Source: Jiella flava (lineage in GTDB: Bacteria; Pseudomonadota; Alphaproteobacteria; Rhizobiales; Rhizobiaceae). Taken from it: a DNA stretch of 64,000 nt. Where the stretch lies: the NCBI RefSeq assembly GCF_017349315.1, contig NZ_JAFMPP010000006.1, positions 124,001-188,000 of the forward strand, in the 5' to 3' direction. Positions 1-10,586 of the stretch are shown here, in pieces. Below the pieces are notes generated by a model. It had not been told where the DNA came from. It was given only the letters and a program-made list of their open reading frames with translations, and ran no database searches. Both the position numbers and the translations under genes were made by a program. The stretch's first letter is position 1. The number at the start of each line of letters is the position of its first letter.

Positions 1-647
1 AGGAGTTTGCGGCCTTTCTGCGCCCCGCCATCGACGACAAGCGCCACGCCCCCGGCGACGATCTCATCTCCGCGCTGATGGCCGCCGAGGTCGAGGACGG
101 CAAGCTTGACCGGGACGAACTGATCTCTCTCGTCGTGCTGCTGCTCAATGCCGGCCATGAAGCGACCGTGCATCAGATCGGCAATGCGGTGAAGCTGATC
201 CTTGAATCGGGCGAGGATCCGGCCGTGCTGTTCGCCGACACGCGTCAGGCCGAGGCGGCGATCGAGGAAACGCTGCGGCTCGATCCGCCGCTGCATCTGT
301 TTGAGCGCTTTGCCCTCGAAACGATCGAACTGCCGGGAGGCGTCACCCTTGAACGCGGCGACAAGGTCGCGTTGCTGCTCGCTGCCGCCAATCGCGATCC
401 GCAAGCCTATGGGCAGCCCGGTCGCTTCATTCCCGATCGATTTTTGGCGCGCGAGACCAAAACCCTGACCTCCTTCGGCGGCGGCATCCATTTCTGCATC
501 GGCGCACCGCTCGCCCGGCTGGAACTGCGGATCGGCTTGGAGCGGCTGTTCCGGCGCTGCCCCAAGCTGACGATCGCCGCGCCGCCGCGCTATCGCGACA
601 ACTGGCACTTCCATGGGCTGGAACGGCTGGAGGTCAGCCGCCTGTAA
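1..647 (+). CDS. Cytochrome P450, C-terminal part (5' end outside window)
   Basis: About 214 residues are present; the reading frame is open from base 3, so the ATG at 78 is internal. Visible P450 landmarks are the I-helix oxygen-binding stretch AGHEAT, the K-helix ExxR motif in EETLRLDPP, and the heme-ligand loop FGGGIHFCIG with the proximal cysteine, followed by APLARLE. The family uses heme, oxygen and electrons from redox partners to hydroxylate small organic substrates. The compact bacterial form suggests a soluble class I enzyme. The substrate cannot be told, and no ferredoxin or reductase gene follows. Confidence 0.93.
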   Translation, partial: EFAAFLRPAIDDKRHAPGDDLISALMAAEVEDGKLDRDELISLVVLLLNAGHEATVHQIGNAVKLILESGEDPAVLFADTRQAEAAIEETLRLDPPLHLFERFALETIELPGGVTLERGDKVALLLAAANRDPQAYGQPGRFIPDRFLARETKTLTSFGGGIHFCIGAPLARLELRIGLERLFRRCPKLTIAAPPRYRDNWHFHGLERLEVSRL

Positions 648-657
648 ATCCTCGACC

Positions 658-1005
658 TCACAGCCGCACGACATAATGCTTCTTGGTCGGCTCGACGACC
701 TTCCAGCGGCCCTTGAAGCCCGGGCGGATGACGAAGCTGTCGCCGGCTTTCAGCTTGATCGGCTCGCCGCCCTCTTCGGTCAGCACCGAGACGCCTTCGA
801 GAATGTGGAAGAACTCCCATTCGGTATAAGCGACGTCCCACTCGCCGACGGTGGACTCCCAGATTCCGGCATAAAGCCCGCCACCGGCATCTTCGACATT
901 CCAGGTCTTGCTGGAGGGCCGGCCGCTGCGGATCTTGTCCTTCTCCGGCGTACCGATCTCGGGTTCGATGGCGTCCTTGTCGAAACGGATGAAATGCCCG
1001 GCCAT
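658..1005 (-). CDS. Cupin-domain protein (ureidoglycine aminohydrolase-like cupin)
   Basis: The protein has 115 residues in a single small cupin barrel. Motifs include WEFFHILEGVSVLTEEGG and KAGDSFVIRPGFKGRW, which correspond to the two conserved cupin blocks. The ATG at 1005 was chosen because AGAGGAG lies about 6 bases upstream; a longer frame runs to 1152 but has no comparable site. It resembles the DUF861/(S)-ureidoglycine aminohydrolase-type cupin family by general pattern, but the metal-binding histidines are sparse, so activity is not assigned. It converges on the upstream P450 with only 10 bases between them. Confidence 0.8.
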   Translation of the reverse strand: MAGHFIRFDKDAIEPEIGTPEKDKIRSGRPSSKTWNVEDAGGGLYAGIWESTVGEWDVAYTEWEFFHILEGVSVLTEEGGEPIKLKAGDSFVIRPGFKGRWKVVEPTKKHYVVRL

Positions 1006-1207
1006 GACTGCTCCTCTTGCCTGCCTCGCCGCCGCGCATCCCGATGGGACGGAGATGCCCGACGCCCTTGTCGCCGGTGGCATCCCGTATCGGCGTGTCG
1101 GCGCGAAGCAGCCGGAATGACTGAGCCCGGCCTTGGTTCCGCGCTGCAGCAAAAACCGACCGGCGCAGCCTGCGCCGGCCCGTCCTTATCGCTCCGCCAG
1201 CGCGAGC

Positions 1208-2485
1208 TCAGGTCTGCGCCAAGGCTTGATCGAGATCGGCGATGATGTCGGAGACGTCCTCAATGCCGATCGACAGCCGCACCACATCAGGCCCGGCGCC
1301 GGACTTGATCTTCTGTGCGTCGTCGAGCTGACGATGGGTGGTCGAGGCGGGATGGATCACCAGCGAGCGCGTATCGCCGATATTGGCGAGATGGGAGAAC
1401 AGCTCCAGCGCCTCGACGAATTTGGCGCCGGCGTCGTAGCCACCCTTGAGGCCGAAGGTGAAGACCGCGCCGGCGCCCTTCGGGCAATATTTCTGCATCC
1501 GCTCATGGGTCGGATCATCGGGCAAACCGGCATAGGAGACCCAGGACACCTTGTCGTGCCCCTTCAGGAATTCGGCGACCGTCAGCGCATTGTCGCAGTG
1601 GCGCTGCATCCGCAGCGGCAACGTTTCGATGCCGGTGAGGATCATGAAGGCGTTGAAGGGCGAGATCGCCGGGCCGAGATCGCGTAGGCCGAGAACCCGG
1701 CAAGCGATCGCGAAGGCGAAATTGCCGAAGGTCTCGTGCAGCACGATGCCGTTATATTCCGGCCGCGGCTCCGACAGCATCGGGTAGCGGTCGTCGGCCG
1801 ACCAGTCGAACCGGCCGCCATCGACGATCACGCCGCCCATGGAATTGCCGTGGCCGCCCATGAACTTCGTCAGCGAATGGACGACGACGTCGGCGCCGTG
1901 CTCCAGCGGCTTGCACAGATACGGCGTCGCCATGGTGTTGTCGACGATCAGCGGCAGCTTGTGCCGCCGAGCGACCTCGGCGATCGCCGCAATGTCCATC
2001 ACCACGCCGCCCGGATTGGCAATCGACTCGATGAAGATCGCTTTGGTCTTCTCGGTGATTTGCGCTTCGAAGCTCGCCGGATCGAACGGATCGGCCCATT
2101 TCACCCGCCAGTCGAAGGACTTGAAGGCGTGGCCGAACTGGTTGATCGAGCCGCCATAGAGTTTGGTCGAGGCGACGAACTCGTCGCCCGGCCGCATCAG
2201 GGCCTGAAACACCAGGAGCTGAGCGGCATGGCCCGACGCGACCGCCACCGCCGCCGTGCCGCCTTCAAGCGCGGCAACCCGTTCCTCCAGAACCGCCTGG
2301 GTCGGGTTCATGATGCGGGTGTAGATATTGCCGAATTGCTGCAGACCGAACAGCGAGGCGGCATGATCGACATCGTCGAAGACGAAGGACGTCGTCTGGT
2401 AGATCGGCGTCGCCCGCGCTCCCGTCGCCGGATCGGGCTGGGCGCCGGCATGGATCGCCAAGGTCTCGAATTTCGGCTCGTTCAT
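1208..2485 (-). CDS. metY: O-acetylhomoserine aminocarboxypropyltransferase / sulfhydrylase
   Basis: This 425-residue PLP enzyme of the Cys/Met metabolism family makes homocysteine from O-acetylhomoserine and sulfide. It opens with the family-typical FETLAIHAGAQPDPATGARATPIYQTTSF, and the PLP lysine sits in HSLTKFMGGHG. The length fits MetY rather than the shorter MetB/MetC group. The ATG at 2485 is preferred over an ATG at 2503, because the GGGAGAG ribosome site for 2485 overlaps the first codons of the longer form. It is a stand-alone gene, divergent from the oxidoreductase at 2664. Confidence 0.93.
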   Translation of the reverse strand: MNEPKFETLAIHAGAQPDPATGARATPIYQTTSFVFDDVDHAASLFGLQQFGNIYTRIMNPTQAVLEERVAALEGGTAAVAVASGHAAQLLVFQALMRPGDEFVASTKLYGGSINQFGHAFKSFDWRVKWADPFDPASFEAQITEKTKAIFIESIANPGGVVMDIAAIAEVARRHKLPLIVDNTMATPYLCKPLEHGADVVVHSLTKFMGGHGNSMGGVIVDGGRFDWSADDRYPMLSEPRPEYNGIVLHETFGNFAFAIACRVLGLRDLGPAISPFNAFMILTGIETLPLRMQRHCDNALTVAEFLKGHDKVSWVSYAGLPDDPTHERMQKYCPKGAGAVFTFGLKGGYDAGAKFVEALELFSHLANIGDTRSLVIHPASTTHRQLDDAQKIKSGAGPDVVRLSIGIEDVSDIIADLDQALAQT

Positions 2486-2663
2486 CGCTGGTCTCTCCCT
2501 CATCCGCCGGCTGTCGATTTCTTTCCGGGCACCGGCTTTTCGCCATTACCTTCCGCCTTATCATGTCTGCCGACGGCCCGACGAGAGCGGGTCAACCCGT
2601 TTTTCGGCCGAATTCGAGCAAATTCGTCCGACCACCCTGACGCGAATCAAGAGGAGCTCCGCC

Positions 2664-3767
2664 ATGCCGGGCATCGAAGGAAAAATCCGTTACGCCGTCG
2701 TCGGGGGTGGCTGGATCTCCCAGGCCGCCTTCATGCCGGGCGTCGGCCAGACCTCCAATTCGCTGATGACAGCAATCGTCACCGGCGACCGGACGAAGGG
2801 CGAGGCGCTCGCGAAGGATTATGGGCTGACGGTCTATGGCTACGACGAATACGACGCCATGCTCATGAGCGGCACGGTCGATGCCGTCTATATCGCAACG
2901 CCGAATTTCCGCCATCGCGAGTTTGCCGAACCGGCGCTGAAGGCCGGCATCCACGTGCTCTTGGAAAAGCCGATGGAGGTCAGCGTCGAAGATGCCGAGG
3001 CGATCGAGGCGGCGGCAAAAGCCTCCGGCGCCAAGCTGATGATTGCCTATCGCCTGCATTGCGAGCCCGGCACGATTGCCATGGTCGAAGCGGTGCGCAA
3101 CGGCGAAATCGGCACACCGCGCTTTTTCACCTCTGCCTTCTGCCAGACCATCAAGGCGACGAACCACCGCGCCACCAGCGGCTATTGGGCCGGACCGGTG
3201 CCGGATATGGGCGCCTATCCGATCAACGCGGTTCGCAATCTGTTCGAAGCCGAGCCGATCGAAGTGATGGCCGTTGCCTCCCGCACCGAGCGCGATCTCG
3301 GCTGTGACGACACGGTGAGCGTGATCCTGAAATTCACCGGAGCCCGGCAGGCAAGCTTCACTCTCAGCTATTCGTCGGGGAGCGTCGACCAGTTCCATCT
3401 CGTCGGTTCGAAAGGCGCGATGGAGGTTTCGCCCGCCTTCGGTTTCGGCGAGGGCACGGCGATCACCTATCGCCTGACCAAGGATGGCGAGACGACCGAG
3501 CACACCGCGCCGGTCGTCGATCAGTTCGGCGGCGAGACCGAATATTTCTCCGACTGCATCCTCAACGACCGCGAGCCCGAGCCAAATGGCGAGGAAGGCG
3601 TGCTCGACATGATCGTCATTGCCGCCATCGAGCGGGCGATCGAAACCGGCACCCCGCAAAAACTCCAGCCGCGCTCGCGTCAGCGCCGCATCGGCCGGGA
3701 TCAGGCGCGGACGCTCGATCTGGCGACAAGCCCTGACTTGGTCGATATCGAAGTGCCCATCGGCTGA
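2664..3767 (+). CDS. Gfo/Idh/MocA family NAD(P)-dependent oxidoreductase
   Basis: The protein has 367 residues. The N-terminal Rossmann fold shows YAVVGGGWISQAAFMPG and the EKPM signature (LLEKPMEVSVEDAEAIE), which carries the catalytic-region lysine. The C-terminal alpha/beta substrate domain follows. The pattern is closest to the glucose-fructose oxidoreductase group of this family, which oxidises or reduces sugars and sugar derivatives. AGAGGAG precedes the ATG by about 8 bases. There is no signal peptide and no sugar-transport neighbour, so the substrate is unknown. Confidence 0.9.
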   Translation: MPGIEGKIRYAVVGGGWISQAAFMPGVGQTSNSLMTAIVTGDRTKGEALAKDYGLTVYGYDEYDAMLMSGTVDAVYIATPNFRHREFAEPALKAGIHVLLEKPMEVSVEDAEAIEAAAKASGAKLMIAYRLHCEPGTIAMVEAVRNGEIGTPRFFTSAFCQTIKATNHRATSGYWAGPVPDMGAYPINAVRNLFEAEPIEVMAVASRTERDLGCDDTVSVILKFTGARQASFTLSYSSGSVDQFHLVGSKGAMEVSPAFGFGEGTAITYRLTKDGETTEHTAPVVDQFGGETEYFSDCILNDREPEPNGEEGVLDMIVIAAIERAIETGTPQKLQPRSRQRRIGRDQARTLDLATSPDLVDIEVPIG

Positions 3768-3830
3768 GCTTCCGCCGATGTCCGCACCGTTCCTTGAAAC
3801 CCGACGCCAATCCTGCGGCGGCGTCAGCGG

Positions 3831-4601
3831 CTACACATCGTGCTTTGTGCGCCCTGTCGGACGCTCGGCGCGCTCGCCCGTCAACCGGTACCGGTGCAAG
3901 GCCGCATAGTCGGCTTGGCAGGCGGCGGCAATGGCCTGATGCTCCGGCGACAACACCGGCATCGTCCTCGGCGGCGGGGCGAAAGTCGTCGAGGCATTGA
4001 CGCTCGCATACCAATGGGCGCCCCAGACGCCATCTTCCGAGTGGGGGCCCTCTTTCCAGGTGAGCATTGCCTCGGTCCAGGCAATCTCGAGCGCCGCGCA
4101 GAGTGAGGCGAGCGTGCCGGCCGGATCGGCGAGGATGTCGTCGGCGTCGACCACCGCCGGCGCCCGGCCCAACCGATCGGCCTCCGCCTCGAAATATCGC
4201 CGCATCTGCGCGTAGCCGAGCACCTCGGGCTCGGTCAGCGCGTTCTTGGCGGCATAGCTTGCCGCCACCCGTTCCGGCGTGCGGATGAGGAAAGCGTGGC
4301 GATGATCGGGCATATCGAGCAGCGACACCTCGCCCACCATGTGATGCGCCATGTGCTTTTGATACCAGATCGGCTGCCCGTCCGGCGCCGAACCGCTCAT
4401 CGCGTCACGCACCGAGGCGAAGTCGCAGTCCATCGAAGCCACGGTTTCCGCCGACATCGGATGTGGGGCGCCCGAGAGCGCCAAATAGGCGCCGAAGAAC
4501 GGCTCGTCGGACACCGCCGTGTCCGGCCGCGCACCGAAGGAGCGCATCATCGCCGTCGAGATGTTGCGCGGTCCGGACCACATGGCGATGCGGATGGTCA
4601 T
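3831..4601 (-). CDS. Sulfotransferase-family protein
   Basis: The 256-residue product begins TIRIAMWSGPRNISTAMMRSF, a 5'-phosphosulfate-binding-type loop (sulfotransferase P-loop variant). It also contains the RTPERVAASYAAKNA block typical of the 3'-phosphate-binding helix. Such proteins would transfer sulfate from PAPS, but the acceptor is unknown and members of this bacterial group are largely uncharacterised. The ATG at 4601 is favoured over a TTG at 4616. It is transcribed toward the oxidoreductase at 2664 and lies downstream of the CoA-binding gene on the same strand. Confidence 0.75.
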   Translation of the reverse strand: MTIRIAMWSGPRNISTAMMRSFGARPDTAVSDEPFFGAYLALSGAPHPMSAETVASMDCDFASVRDAMSGSAPDGQPIWYQKHMAHHMVGEVSLLDMPDHRHAFLIRTPERVAASYAAKNALTEPEVLGYAQMRRYFEAEADRLGRAPAVVDADDILADPAGTLASLCAALEIAWTEAMLTWKEGPHSEDGVWGAHWYASVNASTTFAPPPRTMPVLSPEHQAIAAACQADYAALHRYRLTGERAERPTGRTKHDV

Positions 4602-4646
4602 GAGAGATCGTTCCAAAGTTTGGGGATGCGTGCGGATCAGACGATG

Positions 4647-5231
4647 TCAGTCGCGCCGCGCCGGGTTCAGGCCAAAGCTTTGATAGCCCTTGCCGAGCTT
4701 GGGCTTCTTGGAGGACAAGACGCGGGAATTGACGCCGTTCCAGCCGATTTCCCGTGACAGCCGGCCATATTCGATCTTCGGGCAGCGATCCATGATCACC
4801 GTGATGCCGGCGGCCTGCGCTTTTGCCGCGGCCTCATCCTGGCGCACGGTGAGCTGCATCCAGATGACCTTCGGCAACGGCGCAAGGGCGAGCGCCTCGG
4901 TGACGATCCCCGGAACCGCCTCGGCGCTGCGGAAGATGTCGACCATGTCGATCGGCCCGGGGATGGAGGTCAGATCCGGATAGACGGTCTGGCCGAGGAT
5001 CTCCTTGCCGGCAAGGCCCGGATTGACCGGAATGACGCTAAAACCCTTGGCCAGCAGGTATTTCAGCACGAAATAGGACGGGCGGATTTCCTTGGCGCTC
5101 GCTCCGACCATGGCGATGGTCTTGACCTCGGAAAGGATCCTCAGGATCAGCGCGTCGGAATAGTGGAGCGGCGGCTGGTCCGTTGTCGCCGCACCCGTCT
5201 GACTTGCCGCGCTCGACGTCTGGCCGCTCAT
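4647..5231 (-). CDS. CoA-binding domain protein (YccU/succinyl-CoA-ligase-like fold)
   Basis: The protein has 194 residues. A CoA_binding Rossmann-type domain is clear: TIAMVGASAKEIRPSYFVLKYL, then VIPVNPGLAGKEILGQTVYPDL and VDIFRSAEAVPGIV, ending with an IIMDRCPKIEY-like segment. The family binds CoA through the succinyl-CoA-synthetase alpha-type fold, and its physiological role is poorly known. The start at 5231 overlaps the stop of the enoyl-CoA hydratase gene (ATGA), which indicates translational coupling. The partner gene also acts on CoA thioesters. Confidence 0.87.
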   Translation of the reverse strand: MSGQTSSAASQTGAATTDQPPLHYSDALILRILSEVKTIAMVGASAKEIRPSYFVLKYLLAKGFSVIPVNPGLAGKEILGQTVYPDLTSIPGPIDMVDIFRSAEAVPGIVTEALALAPLPKVIWMQLTVRQDEAAAKAQAAGITVIMDRCPKIEYGRLSREIGWNGVNSRVLSSKKPKLGKGYQSFGLNPARRD

Positions 5232-6049
5232 CGCTCGGTCCATTCCGGTTTGCGCTTGTCGAGAAAGGCACCGATCCCCTCTTCGGCGTCCCGCGCCAGC
5301 ATATTCTCGACCATGACGCTCGCCGCATAGTCATAGGCCTCGGTCAGCCCCATCTCGGCCTGGGCGTAAAACGCCGCCTTGCCGGTCCGCACCGTCATCG
5401 CCGACTTCGAGGCGATGGTCGTTGCATATTTGCCGACGACGGTCCCGAGATATTCAGGCGGCACGACGCGGTTGACAAGGCCGAACTCGCGGGCGGTGCG
5501 CGCGTCGATCCGCTCGCCGGTGAGCAGCATCTCCATGGCATGCTTGCGCGTCAGATTGCGCGACAACGCCACCATCGGCGTCGAGCAGAACAGGCCGATA
5601 TTGACCCCCGGCGTGCAAAACTGCGCTTCCTCCGACGCAATGGCGAGATCGCAGGAGGCGACGAGCTGGCAGCCCGCGGCGGTCGCCAGGCCATTGACCT
5701 CGGCGATCACCGGACAGCGATGGCGCACGATCGCCTGCATCAAGGCCGAGCACTGGCGCATGGTGGTCTCGAAAAAGGCCCGGCCGCGATCGGCATCCGC
5801 GCGATGCGCCGTCAGCTCTTTCAGATCGTGGCCGGCGCAAAACACTTTGCCGTTGGCCGCGAGCACCACTACGCGGCAATCGGGATCGTCGCCGGCGTCG
5901 GCCAGCGCCTGTTCGAGCGCCTCCATCATCGCGATCGACAGGGCGTTGGCCGGTGGATTCGACAACGCGATGCGGGTGATGCCGGGCGCCCTCTGCACTG
6001 CGATCGGATGCGGCACGATCTCGCGGTTCATTTCAACAATCTCAGCCAT
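5228..6049 (-). CDS. Enoyl-CoA hydratase/isomerase family protein
   Basis: The 273-residue crotonase-fold protein has the oxyanion-hole blocks CAGHDLKEL and AEVNGLATAAGCQLVASCD. These hydratases, isomerases or hydrolases handle acyl-CoA thioesters in fatty-acid or aromatic catabolism. Three in-frame ATGs exist (6079, 6049, 6031); 6049 has a weak GGAA upstream and is taken, with moderate certainty. It is the first gene of a two-gene unit with the CoA-binding gene. The exact reaction is not inferable; ECHDC3-like short enzymes are an alternative name. Confidence 0.88.
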   Translation of the reverse strand: MAEIVEMNREIVPHPIAVQRAPGITRIALSNPPANALSIAMMEALEQALADAGDDPDCRVVVLAANGKVFCAGHDLKELTAHRADADRGRAFFETTMRQCSALMQAIVRHRCPVIAEVNGLATAAGCQLVASCDLAIASEEAQFCTPGVNIGLFCSTPMVALSRNLTRKHAMEMLLTGERIDARTAREFGLVNRVVPPEYLGTVVGKYATTIASKSAMTVRTGKAAFYAQAEMGLTEAYDYAASVMVENMLARDAEEGIGAFLDKRKPEWTER

Positions 6050-6262
6050 CGGGTTCCAACAGGTTTCAAGCCATCGCAATCAGGGCGAGAGCTCGGAATC
6101 AGGGCGTTTTCCCCCACAGTGAAACCGTTTGCCGCGCGAGGCAAATGGGGCAGGATCGCCCCTCGCCTTGCAAGAGGCCGTTACGATATGGTCGCAAGGA
6201 GGCAGGCGGATCGCAAGATGCGACATCGTCGCGCGTTCGCGCCGCGCCAGGAGGAAACGACC

Positions 6263-6700
6263 ATGCAGCCGGTGATGAGCGCCGAGGAGATGCGGCGCTT
6301 TCTGCAAGACGAGTTTCCGCAGGTGATGGGGCCGGATGGCGGCTTCTTCGTCGAGGCGGTCGAAGACGGCGCGATCGTCATGAAACTCGCCGCCGCCGAG
6401 CGGCATCTGCGCCCCGGCGGCACGGTGTCTGGGCCGACATTGTTCACGCTCGCCGACGTCTCGGCCTATGTGGCGATCCTTGCCCATATCGGCCCGGTGG
6501 CCTTGGCGGTAACCACCAACATGTCGATCAACTTCCTCCTGAAGCCTCCGCCCGGCACGCTGGTCGCGACGGCGAAGATCCTGAAGCTCGGCAAGCGACT
6601 GGCGGTCGTCGAGGTCGCGATCGCCGGCGACGGCGACGGCACCACGGTCTGCCATGCGGTCGCGACCTATTCGATTCCGCCGTCGTCACCGGGCGCGTAA
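6263..6700 (+). CDS. PaaI-type hotdog-fold thioesterase
   Basis: The protein has 145 residues and a single hotdog domain. The block LRPGGTVSGPTLFTLADVSAYVAI is the PaaI/YdiI-type active-site helix, and NMSINFLLKPPPG is the conserved central strand. It probably hydrolyses an acyl-CoA thioester in the cytoplasm. A near-perfect AGGAGG precedes the ATG by about 8 bases, so this start is preferred to the much longer open frame upstream. It sits 120 bases before purB on the same strand. Confidence 0.87.
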   Translation: MQPVMSAEEMRRFLQDEFPQVMGPDGGFFVEAVEDGAIVMKLAAAERHLRPGGTVSGPTLFTLADVSAYVAILAHIGPVALAVTTNMSINFLLKPPPGTLVATAKILKLGKRLAVVEVAIAGDGDGTTVCHAVATYSIPPSSPGA

Positions 6701-6820
6701 GCGTCGGCCGCTGGTCGGCACAGCCCGGTGGAGAGCGGCCCAGCTTCGATTGAGGCTTTCCGCCGGCTCTGTTAGACGGCAGGCACTTCTTTTTCGCAAT
6801 CGACGCTTGGACCTTTTCCG

Positions 6821-8152
6821 ATGATCCCCCGCTACGCCCGCCCCGACATGGTCGCCATCTGGTCTGCCGAGACCAAGTTCCGGATCTGGTTCGAAATCGA
6901 GGCCCACGCCTGCGACGCGCTGGCCGAACTCGGCGTCATCCCGAAAGACGCCGCCAAGACCATCTGGGAGAAAGGCGGCGCGGCGACGTTCGACATCGAG
7001 CGGATCGACGCGATCGAGCGCGAGACCAAGCACGACGTCATCGCCTTTCTCACCCATCTGTCGGAGATCGTCGGACCAAACGCCCGCTTCGTCCATCAGG
7101 GCATGACCTCGTCGGATGTCCTCGACACCTGCCTCAACGTTCAGCTGACCCGTGCCGCCGACATGCTTTTGGCCGATCTCGACGCGCTGCTCGCGGCCCT
7201 GGAGCGGCGTGCCTTCGAGCATCGCGACACGGTCACCATCGGCCGCTCCCACGGCATTCATGCCGAGCCGACGACCTTCGGCGTCAAGCTGGCGCTCGCC
7301 CATGCCGAGTTCCAGCGCTGCCGTGAGCGCCTGGTCGCGGCGCGGGCGGAAGTCGCGACCTGCGCGATTTCCGGGGCCGTCGGCACCTTCGCCAACATCG
7401 ATCCGCGAATCGAAGAGCATGTCGCCAAGGCCATGGGGCTGGCGCCGGAGCCGGTGTCGACCCAGGTGATCCCGCGCGACCGCCACGCGATGTTCTTCGC
7501 CACCCTCGCCGTCATCGCCTCGTCGGTCGAGCGCCTGGCGACCGAGATCCGCCACCTGCAGCGCACCGAGGTGCTGGAGGCCGAGGAATATTTCTCGCCC
7601 GGCCAGAAGGGCTCGTCGGCGATGCCCCACAAGCGCAACCCGGTGCTGACGGAAAATCTCACCGGCCTTGCCCGCATGGTCCGCTCCTACGCGCTGCCGG
7701 CGATGGAGAATGTGGCGCTCTGGCACGAGCGCGACATCTCCCATTCCTCGGTCGAACGCTACATCGGACCGGACGCGACGATTACCCTCGACTTCGCCCT
7801 CGCCCGCCTCACCAATGTCGTCGACAAGCTGCTCGTCTATCCCGAGCGCATGGCCAACAACATGGATCGGCTCGGCGGCCTCGTGCACTCCCAGCGCATC
7901 CTTCTGGCGCTGACCCAGGCCGGCGTGTCCCGCGAGGACGCCTACCGGCTGGTCCAACGCAACGCGATGAAGGTCTGGGAGAGCTACCACGTCGCCGGCT
8001 CCGCGACGGTCGACTTTCTGGACGAGCTGCTGAAGGACGAAGACGTGCGCAAAGCCCTGTCCGAGGACGACATTCGCCAGCGCTTCGATCTCGGCTATCA
8101 CACCAAGCAGGTCGGCACGATCTTCAAGCGGGTGTTCGGCCGCGAAGCCTGA
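6821..8152 (+). CDS. purB: Adenylosuccinate lyase
   Basis: The 443-residue fumarase/aspartase-superfamily lyase cleaves SAICAR and adenylosuccinate in purine synthesis. The superfamily signature GQKGSSAMPHKRNP is complete, SHGIHAEPTTFG holds the catalytic histidine region, and the N-terminus RYARPDMVAIWS is typical of the short bacterial/archaeal-type PurB. In related genomes it often lies close to purC; here about 39 kb separates them. It ends just before a bidirectional terminator shared with dnaK. Confidence 0.97.
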   Translation: MIPRYARPDMVAIWSAETKFRIWFEIEAHACDALAELGVIPKDAAKTIWEKGGAATFDIERIDAIERETKHDVIAFLTHLSEIVGPNARFVHQGMTSSDVLDTCLNVQLTRAADMLLADLDALLAALERRAFEHRDTVTIGRSHGIHAEPTTFGVKLALAHAEFQRCRERLVAARAEVATCAISGAVGTFANIDPRIEEHVAKAMGLAPEPVSTQVIPRDRHAMFFATLAVIASSVERLATEIRHLQRTEVLEAEEYFSPGQKGSSAMPHKRNPVLTENLTGLARMVRSYALPAMENVALWHERDISHSSVERYIGPDATITLDFALARLTNVVDKLLVYPERMANNMDRLGGLVHSQRILLALTQAGVSREDAYRLVQRNAMKVWESYHVAGSATVDFLDELLKDEDVRKALSEDDIRQRFDLGYHTKQVGTIFKRVFGREA

Positions 8153-8223
8153 TCGAAGGACACCGCAAGAGAGCCGTTGGCAACGGCGTTCAACAAGCCT
8201 CCTGCGGATCGTCCCGATCCAGC

Positions 8224-8259
8224 AAAAAGCCCCGGCGCGGATCCGCGCCGGGGCTTTTT
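8224..8259. terminator. Bidirectional intrinsic terminator, purB/dnaK
   Basis: A 36-base perfect palindrome has a GC-rich core (GCCCCGGCGCGG and its complement) with five A on one flank and five T on the other, so it works on both strands. It lies 71 bases after purB and 22 bases beyond the dnaK stop. Being perfectly symmetrical with no spare loop, it must open four or so central bases in RNA. Confidence 0.9.
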
Positions 8260-8281
8260 CATTTCGTCAGCAATCGCCGGA

Positions 8282-10216
<1,935 letters not shown>

Positions 10217-10359
10217 AGTTGCATTCTCCTTCTTGAAGCGAGCCACCCGGGACCCTCGTCGAGGCGTTCCCGCTGGGCGACCCCCACTTGGCGTCTTTGA
10301 AATACGAGATGGCCGAACCGCATTCGCTGGTCGAACCGGCCGGCCGAACCTTGATGGCG

Positions 10360-10391
10360 GCTATATATGAACGGCTCCAAACAGGCGCAAG
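10360..10391 (-). promoter_or_regulatory. Candidate RpoH (sigma-32) promoter of dnaK
   Basis: Read on the minus strand, CTTG (10391-10388) is followed after 18 bases by CATATATAG (10369-10361). This is close to the alphaproteobacterial heat-shock consensus CTTG-N17/18-CYTATNT. A start of transcription near 10353 would give a leader of about 135 bases before dnaK. Confidence 0.65.
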
Positions 10392-10517
10392 GCGCGCTCT
10401 GACGGTTTCGTGAACTGAATCGTGAGCCGAATGCGACGGCCCGGTCAATCCCACAAGACAGGTCGCTCCCGGCTCGGGTCGACCCGGCCATCGCCCCCCG
10501 CGATCCCTGCCGCAATG

Positions 10518-10550
10518 AAAAACGCGCGCCGATCGAGCGACCGACGCGCG
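10518..10550 (-). terminator. Intrinsic terminator of the class A PBP gene
   Basis: On the minus strand a 12-bp stem (CGCGCGTCGGTC with GATCGGCGCGCG, two wobble pairs, GCTC loop) is followed directly by five U. It begins 37 bases after the PBP stop codon. Confidence 0.8.
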
Positions 10551-10586
10551 CCTCTGATCAGTCGGGACGGTCTCTCGATGGTCCAG

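Noticed and set aside
1736-3307. 523-residue plus-strand frame over metY and the oxidoreductase
   Set aside because: Arg/His-rich antisense and out-of-frame shadow of two clear genes.
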